DNA of 9,201 nt from Nitrososphaera sp. Lineage in GTDB: Archaea > Thermoproteota > Nitrososphaeria > Nitrososphaerales > Nitrososphaeraceae. Below the pieces are notes generated by a model. It searched no databases, was not told where the DNA came from, and worked only from the letters and a program-made list of their open reading frames with translations. Below are positions 5,892-9,201 of the stretch, one piece after another; position 1 is the stretch's first letter; each line of letters starts with the position of its first letter. The stretch covers positions 1 to 9,201 of the forward strand of contig JANWHJ010000086.1 in assembly GCA_025450475.1 (NCBI GenBank). Direction: 5' to 3'. The translations under genes and the position numbers were made by a program.

Positions 5892-5900
5892 TACTTATTT
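5892..5900 (-). promoter_or_regulatory. TATA-like box for the 55-aa protein gene
   Basis: On the - strand it reads AAATAAGTA, centred 30 nt before the ATG at 5866. It sits only about 20 nt from the oppositely directed TATA box of the secreted-protein gene, so the two promoters are back to back. Confidence 0.45.
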
Positions 5901-5918
5901 GTTTACCCATCGAATAAA

Positions 5919-5926
5919 CATTTATC
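5919..5926 (+). promoter_or_regulatory. TATA-like box for the secreted-protein gene
   Basis: CATTTATC, within ATAAACATTTATCAG, is centred about 30 nt before the ATG at 5952. The spacing supports that ATG and not the upstream in-frame TTG/GTG-type start at 5844. Confidence 0.5.
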
Positions 5927-5951
5927 AGTTGCCACATCCCTATTTTTGATA

Positions 5952-7121
5952 ATGAGCTCTAGATTTCCCGCATTTGCGTCGATGGCCACGCTGATTGTGT
6001 TAGGAGCGTTGTCTGTCTCCATAAGCACTGCATTAGCGCAAGGAGACGATATTTGGTATCCCGGCGAAGGTATACAACAGGACACATTTTTCAAGTATAA
6101 GATTAAGGAATTCGACACTAACGACGGCGCAGAGTTTGAAATGACCTTGTGGTTCAAGGAACAGCAAGATGGCGACTGGATCGTCCCAACGTTTGTGGTC
6201 GACAACGGCAAGGTTATACAAGGAACCATGAAGCTCTCGGATAGTATGCAATACCTTGCGGGCGGGAGCAACATCCCTGCTGAAATGCAAGATTACATTG
6301 GGGGGTATTCCGGTTCGCTTCACTGGATCGATTCATTCACAACAAAAGCAGACCCTAAGCGTCTGTCTGACGCCAACTGGGGCAGAACAGGCTCCATAGG
6401 AGGCTCTGACGTCGTGCCAAAGTACAAAGAAACCGTCACTGTAGCAGGGGGCACTTTTGATACCACAGTTCTTGTATTGCATAAGGGACAGGCTGACAGC
6501 AAAATATGGATTGCGAATGAATTTCCATTTCCTATTAAGGCACTTTTCTATACCGACACTACAGCGGGCCAACCTGAAATTCAATTTGAATTTGAACTTT
6601 TGGAGACGGGCAAAGGCCAACCCCAAGTTCCACTAACCGAAGATCGAGTCCCTCTGCCTCCCTTAAGCGGTCGTACTCCTCGAGGAACATACACGATAGG
6701 GATAGATTGGGCACCAGCATCAATCGAGCCTAATTCTAATGTGATTTTTACAGTTAGATTGGCAGATAATACCGGCTTCCCACTAGAAAATGCAAACTAT
6801 GACTTTGTAGTGAAGAATGCCAACGGCAGCATAGTTCAAGAGTTCAAGAATCAAGATGCGGATGGTGTGTCTGGCATTGGGACTCATGAAGTGCACTTTA
6901 CCGATGCTGGCCCGATAACAGTCACAGTTACGGTCAATTCTGTCAGTGGCCAGACAACAGGCCAGTTCACCGAGAGCGTGGACTTCAAAGTAGTCGTCAT
7001 TCCGGAGTTCCCAATATCTGCCGCGATAATGGCCGCAGCCGTGATAGGTTTGGCACTCGTCACAATTAGGGCAAGAGGCTTTGGCCTTGGCGGCCTGTTT
7101 GGCGCCAAGGGTGCTCTCTAA
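5952..7121 (+). CDS. Secreted surface protein with PEF-type C-terminal sorting signal
   Basis: From the ATG at 5952 the product is 389 aa. A Sec-type signal peptide covers residues 1-29: a hydrophobic core MATLIVLGAL (11-20) and a probable cleavage after ALA29 before QGDD. The mature part has a beta-rich N-terminal region (about 30-225) with several Trp and aromatic residues. It continues with a proline-rich linker (225-245) and an Ig-like beta domain (about 247-348), with a glycosylation sequon NGS at 291-293. The end is IPEFPISAAIM (350-360), a hydrophobic helix, and Arg residues in TIRARG. This is the PEF(G)-CTERM architecture thought to be processed by archaeosortases, here with Pro after PEF where Gly is usual in Thaumarchaeota. 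The frame is open upstream to 5844, but the extension contains the divergent promoters. T-rich terminators follow, then amoX. Its function is unknown; extracytoplasmic attachment is inferred. Confidence 0.8.
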   Translation: MSSRFPAFASMATLIVLGALSVSISTALAQGDDIWYPGEGIQQDTFFKYKIKEFDTNDGAEFEMTLWFKEQQDGDWIVPTFVVDNGKVIQGTMKLSDSMQYLAGGSNIPAEMQDYIGGYSGSLHWIDSFTTKADPKRLSDANWGRTGSIGGSDVVPKYKETVTVAGGTFDTTVLVLHKGQADSKIWIANEFPFPIKALFYTDTTAGQPEIQFEFELLETGKGQPQVPLTEDRVPLPPLSGRTPRGTYTIGIDWAPASIEPNSNVIFTVRLADNTGFPLENANYDFVVKNANGSIVQEFKNQDADGVSGIGTHEVHFTDAGPITVTVTVNSVSGQTTGQFTESVDFKVVVIPEFPISAAIMAAAVIGLALVTIRARGFGLGGLFGAKGAL

Positions 7122-7125
7122 CCCA

Positions 7126-7142
7126 TCTTTTTCCCTCTTTTT
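7126..7142 (+). terminator. T-rich terminator after the secreted-protein gene
   Basis: Two T5 runs (7128-7132 and 7138-7142) in a pyrimidine-rich tract begin within ten bases of the TAA at 7119-7121. Confidence 0.6.
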
Positions 7143-7192
7143 GACGACTATTTCCACTTTCGCCAAGACAACAAGCACACCTGACAGCAAAA

Positions 7193-7200
7193 TTTAAAAA
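7193..7200 (+). promoter_or_regulatory. TATA box for amoX
   Basis: TTTAAAAA is centred about 28 nt before the ATG at 7224. This predicts a leaderless transcript separate from the upstream gene. Confidence 0.6.
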
Positions 7201-7223
7201 GGCACATTCTGATTACATAGCAA

Positions 7224-7526
7224 ATGACATTACCAAAGGGATACGGAAGTGGTGGTAAGAGGAGTGGTGGCGGCGGAGACGGAGGTCGCGATGACATTGA
7301 GCGCATGATTGGCCGCAGAGTCGAGAACATGAATGCAATCTATATCATCGGCTTTGCCCTGTGCTGGGCCGCAACAGCAGGCGGTGTATATGTAGGCGTC
7401 TCAGTGTACCCGTGGGCATACCCGTTGCCAAGCGGCATTTACGCGCTTTCTGTCCTGACTGTTATTGAGGCACTCGGCTTCTTCTTCATCATGAAGATAG
7501 CTCACGAGAAACCAGTCAGAGCCTAA
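7224..7526 (+). CDS. amoX: Ammonia monooxygenase-associated small membrane protein AmoX
   Basis: This 100-aa protein is the small membrane protein that neighbours amoA in Thaumarchaeota. Work on Nitrososphaera has proposed it as an additional subunit of the archaeal ammonia monooxygenase. A Gly/Ser/Lys-rich soluble N terminus (residues 6-21, with GSGGKRSGGGGDGG) precedes a charged segment (DDIERMIGRRVENM, 23-36). Two transmembrane helices follow at about 38-61 (IYIIGFALCWAATAGGVYVG) and 70-92 (SGIYALSVLTVIEALGFFFI). The loop between them contains VYPWAYPLPSG. It lies 162 nt upstream of amoA on the same strand, and each gene has its own TATA box and terminator, so read-through is possible but not required. 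The ATG is set by the TATA spacing. Identification rests on sequence resemblance and on adjacency to amoA. Confidence 0.88.
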   Translation: MTLPKGYGSGGKRSGGGGDGGRDDIERMIGRRVENMNAIYIIGFALCWAATAGGVYVGVSVYPWAYPLPSGIYALSVLTVIEALGFFFIMKIAHEKPVRA

Positions 7527-7532
7527 ACATCC

Positions 7533-7561
7533 TTTTTCTCCTCTTTTTGTTCTACTTTTTT
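7533..7561 (+). terminator. Triple T-run terminator after amoX
   Basis: Three T runs (7533-7537, 7544-7548, 7556-7561) in a C/T-rich tract start seven bases after the amoX TAA. This fits multi-step archaeal termination before the amoA promoter. Confidence 0.6.
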
Positions 7562-7587
7562 CCATGCTATTCTTTTGCTCACGCCGT

Positions 7588-7601
7588 GCCTTCCCGAAGG
7601 C
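7588..7601. repeat. Hairpin-forming inverted repeat in the amoX-amoA gap
   Basis: GCCTTC (7588-7593) and GAAGGC (7596-7601) are perfect complements with two bases between, giving a 5-bp stem with a CCCG tetraloop or a 14-bp palindromic protein site. It is about 65 nt upstream of the amoA TATA box. Confidence 0.4.
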
Positions 7602-7612
7602 TCCAAATGTTG

Positions 7613-7626
7613 AGGCTAAAGGCTAA
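7613..7626 (+). repeat. Tandem heptamer AGGCTAA x2 upstream of the amoA promoter
   Basis: AGGCTAA occurs twice head to tail (7613-7619 and 7620-7626), about 30 nt before the TATA box of amoA. This is a common place for an archaeal activator site. Functional meaning is inference. Confidence 0.4.
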
Positions 7627-7653
7627 ATTTCGCAATCGTTCGGGCCCAGCATA

Positions 7654-7665
7654 AAAATTAATATA
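7654..7665 (+). promoter_or_regulatory. amoA: TATA box for amoA
   Basis: The A/T block AAAATTAATATA has its TTAATATA core (7658-7665) centred about 28 nt before the ATG at 7689. A short leader or none is predicted. This is the clearest promoter in the window. Confidence 0.65.
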
Positions 7666-7688
7666 CCACGTCTCTGTCTGGGTAGATA

Positions 7689-8339
7689 ATGGTCTGGCTT
7701 AGACGTACAACGCACTATTTGTTCATAGTAGTGGTTGCTGTCAACAGCACGCTGCTAACCATCAACGCAGGAGACTATATCTTCTACACAGACTGGATGT
7801 GGACGTCCTTCGTAGTATTCTCCGTCTCGCAATCGACGATGCTTGCGGTAGGCGCGATATACTACATGCTCTTCACAGGAGTACCAGGAACGGCCACATA
7901 CTACGCCACAATCATGACAATCTACACATGGGTTGCAAAGGGTGCATGGTTCGCACTGGGCTATCCGTACGACTTCATTGTAGTACCGATTTGGATACCT
8001 TCAGCAATGCTGTTGGATCTCACATACTGGGCTACAAGGCGAAACAAGCACGCTGCAATCATCATCGGTGGAACACTGGTTGGCCTATCGTTCCCGCTGT
8101 TCAACATGGTCAACCTGCTGCTCGTAAGGGATCCATTAGAGGTGGCATTCAAGTATCCTAGACCGACACTGCCTGCGTATATGACTCCGATCGAGCCTCA
8201 GGTAGGGAAGTTCTACAACAGTCCTGTAGCCCTGGGCTCAGGAGCAGGAGCGGTGCTGACAGTGCCGATCGCTGCGTTAGGTGCGAAGCTTAACACGTGG
8301 ACATACAGATGGATGGCCGCGTGGAGCAAGTGGGATTAA
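7689..8339 (+). CDS. amoA: Ammonia monooxygenase subunit A (archaeal type)
   Basis: AmoA is a membrane subunit of the copper-dependent ammonia monooxygenase, which oxidises ammonia to hydroxylamine as the first step of archaeal nitrification. The protein has 216 aa, the standard archaeal length. Multiple transmembrane helices are visible: about 9-26, 38-62, 70-92, 96-115, 121-147 and 178-198. Recognisable stretches include TDWMWTSFVVFSVSQSTMLA (34-53), GYPYDFIVVPIWIPSAMLLD (91-110) and the end TYRWMAAWSKWD. As an independent check, the recalled universal archaeal amoA reverse primer site matches exactly at 8301-8320, and the forward site at 7686-7705 matches except for its 5' degenerate base. 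The gene has its own TATA box and T-rich terminator. amoB and amoC do not adjoin it. A transposase remnant begins about 85 nt downstream. Confidence 0.98.
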   Translation: MVWLRRTTHYLFIVVVAVNSTLLTINAGDYIFYTDWMWTSFVVFSVSQSTMLAVGAIYYMLFTGVPGTATYYATIMTIYTWVAKGAWFALGYPYDFIVVPIWIPSAMLLDLTYWATRRNKHAAIIIGGTLVGLSFPLFNMVNLLLVRDPLEVAFKYPRPTLPAYMTPIEPQVGKFYNSPVALGSGAGAVLTVPIAALGAKLNTWTYRWMAAWSKWD

Positions 8340-8347
8340 ACCTCCCC

Positions 8348-8363
8348 TTTTTCCTTTCTTTTT
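8348..8363 (+). terminator. T-rich terminator after amoA
   Basis: T5 runs (8348-8352 and 8359-8363) and further C/T bases start within ten nucleotides of the amoA TAA at 8337-8339. Confidence 0.6.
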
Positions 8364-8424
8364 CATTCTTCCACAACTAAGCGGACGCTGTAGATCCGGA
8401 AAAAAGATAAATCCATTCTGGTGA

Positions 8425-8736
8425 GAGATTGATTCACTGAGTAGCTATAACCAAGCAGTAAAGACGACAATGCCAGATGCCAAACACATTGCGAATTGTG
8501 GAATAAGGAAGCAACACGCGAATAACAATCGGATAGAGCGCCTCAATGGCACTATGCGAGAGCGGGTCAAGGTTCAACGTGGATGGAAAACTGTAGGGAC
8601 GCAACTGGCAGAAGGGCAACGAATAGCATACAACTTTGTAAAGCCGCACATGGCATTAGAGGGAAAGACACCAGCTCAAGAAGCTGGAATAAAAATTAAA
8701 GGATGGAAAGATTTACTTGAGAAATCAATATCCTAA
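8425..8736 (+). pseudogene. C-terminal remnant of an IS6-like DDE transposase
   Basis: The frame is open from a stop at 8422-8424 to the TAA at 8734-8736. It begins EIDSLSSYNQAVKTTM, which matches the 'TDG..SY..A' segment holding the second catalytic Asp (D at 8431-8433). It continues through CGIRKQHANNNRIERLNGTM, with the catalytic Glu at 8536-8538. There are 34 residues between Asp and Glu, the DD34E spacing typical of the IS6 family. The end has YNFVKPHMALEGKTPAQEAG, a standard transposase C terminus. The N-terminal helix-turn-helix and the first Asp are absent, so it cannot be active. An ATG at 8470 opens an 88-codon piece that is not a real gene start. The stop lies 12 bases inside a convergent gene's 3' end, so the element's right terminal repeat is not apparent. 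Confidence 0.82.
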
Positions 8737-9201
8737 GTCACATTCACCTTCTATGGGAACTCCTGCTTCGAGCTTTGTAGTAAGTGGCTCCAACTCAGTT
8801 TTGAACATAGCTAGGGCATCAGTCATTTTCTCCCGAGCAGCATCCTCCCTGTCAATTCTTGCAAGTATTTCGGGGTTGTCAATAATCTCACCAAGAATAT
8901 TTTGTACTCTTTCTTTTTCTAACGCCGCTGGGTTTGGACTTGCAATTATACTGGTTCCCATACAGCGTGATCCGATATTGCTTACCAAAATTACACGGTT
9001 CTTTCACAACTTTTATTCCTTCAGTTCCTGCCCTAATCCACCTGTATTTATCATCCAACTTCTCGGCAATATTCTTGACAGAATAGGAATCTTTGTCAAT
9101 GTCATCATCCAACTCGTCATTGTTAACAAAATCAGGATATGCCTTGCGCATGTGTGCCATAGCAACTTCTTCAAATAGCTTAGTTAGAGATTGTTCTTTT
9201 A
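8725..9201 (-). pseudogene. Frameshifted gene of unknown function, 5' end outside the window
   Basis: Two - strand frames together look like one protein. The upstream frame is open from the window edge (KEQSLTKLFEEVA..., before an ATG at 9158-9160) through DELDDDIDKDSYSVKNIAEK to EGIKVVK near 9003-9009. The downstream frame reads NRVILVSNIGSRCMGTSIIA from about 9000. It continues as a charged helical region (EKERVQNILGEIIDNPEILA, then REDAAREKMTDALAMFKTEL) to a TGA at 8725-8727. Removing one A from the AAA in the GTGAAAGAACCG segment joins them as ...KVVKNRVILVSN. Thus there is a one-base insertion, or a sequencing error. I recognise no family; at least 158 residues are visible. Composition is more AT-rich than the left half of the window, which suggests acquired DNA. 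The 3' end overlaps the transposase remnant by 12 bp. Confidence 0.6.

Noticed and set aside
5844..5951. 36-residue N-terminal extension of the secreted-protein gene
   Set aside because: It would place the signal peptide internally and overlap both divergent TATA boxes. The ATG at 5952 has proper TATA spacing and starts a standard signal peptide.
6783..7190. 135-codon - strand frame antisense to the end of the secreted-protein gene
   Set aside because: It is a shadow frame, Cys-rich with no domain. The + strand carries a coherent Ig-like domain and sorting signal.
8717..9178. 153-codon + strand open frame at the right end
   Set aside because: It is Ser/Ile/Phe-rich as expected for the antisense of a charged helical protein. 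The - strand reading is far more protein-like despite its frameshift.
1..9201. CRISPR array, tRNA or rRNA gene
   Set aside because: No regularly spaced repeats of 25-40 nt, no cloverleaf with a T-loop and acceptor stem, and no conserved rRNA segments were seen on either strand.

Overview
The window comes from an ammonia-oxidising archaeon of the Nitrososphaera type (soil group I.1b Thaumarchaeota/Nitrososphaerota). The decisive evidence is an intact archaeal ammonia monooxygenase subunit A gene (amoA, 216 codons) directly preceded by its usual small membrane partner amoX. Other signs agree: archaeal-style promoters (TATA-like boxes about 28-30 nt before start codons, implying mostly leaderless mRNAs), T-rich terminators, a secreted protein with a PEF-type C-terminal sorting signal, and a GC content higher than in marine relatives. 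I infer the lineage from recalled AmoA sequence; no search was run.

Layout. At 1-76 there is probably the last two dozen codons of a + strand gene, followed by about 290 nt in which I see no convincing gene. From 368 to 4027 four housekeeping genes lie on the - strand. In transcription order they are a UDP-sugar dehydrogenase of the UDP-ManNAc/UDP-Glc family, a methylthioribose-1-phosphate isomerase (mtnA, methionine salvage), a DUF59/MIP18-PqqD-like two-domain protein (iron-sulfur assembly type), and a TrmB-like methyltransferase. The last two overlap by one base and form an operon. At 4119-4976 is a + strand protein of unknown function with a degenerate nucleotidyltransferase-like N terminus. 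Its stop codon abuts the stop codon of a convergent 82-aa zinc-ribbon protein. Two more small - strand proteins follow: 84 aa with a Shine-Dalgarno site, and a 55-aa Cys-containing protein found by hand translation.

From 5952 to 8339 the + strand carries three genes, each with its own TATA box and T-rich terminator: a secreted, C-terminally anchored surface protein, amoX and amoA. AmoA and AmoX act together in the membrane ammonia monooxygenase complex. amoB and amoC are not in this window.

The right end is a damaged accessory patch just downstream of amoA. It holds the C-terminal third of an IS6-like DDE transposase (second Asp and final Glu with 34 residues between, first Asp missing). Its 3' end overlaps a convergent, more AT-rich gene of unknown function that runs off the window and appears broken by a +1 frameshift near 9001-9006.

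I found no CRISPR array, rRNA or tRNA. The items most worth a second look are the unannotated 55-aa protein in a back-to-back promoter region, the 17-nt inverted repeat between the mtnA TATA box and start, the tandem heptamer and hairpin upstream of amoA, the PEFP-type sorted protein beside amoX-amoA, and the transposase remnant/frameshifted gene pair.
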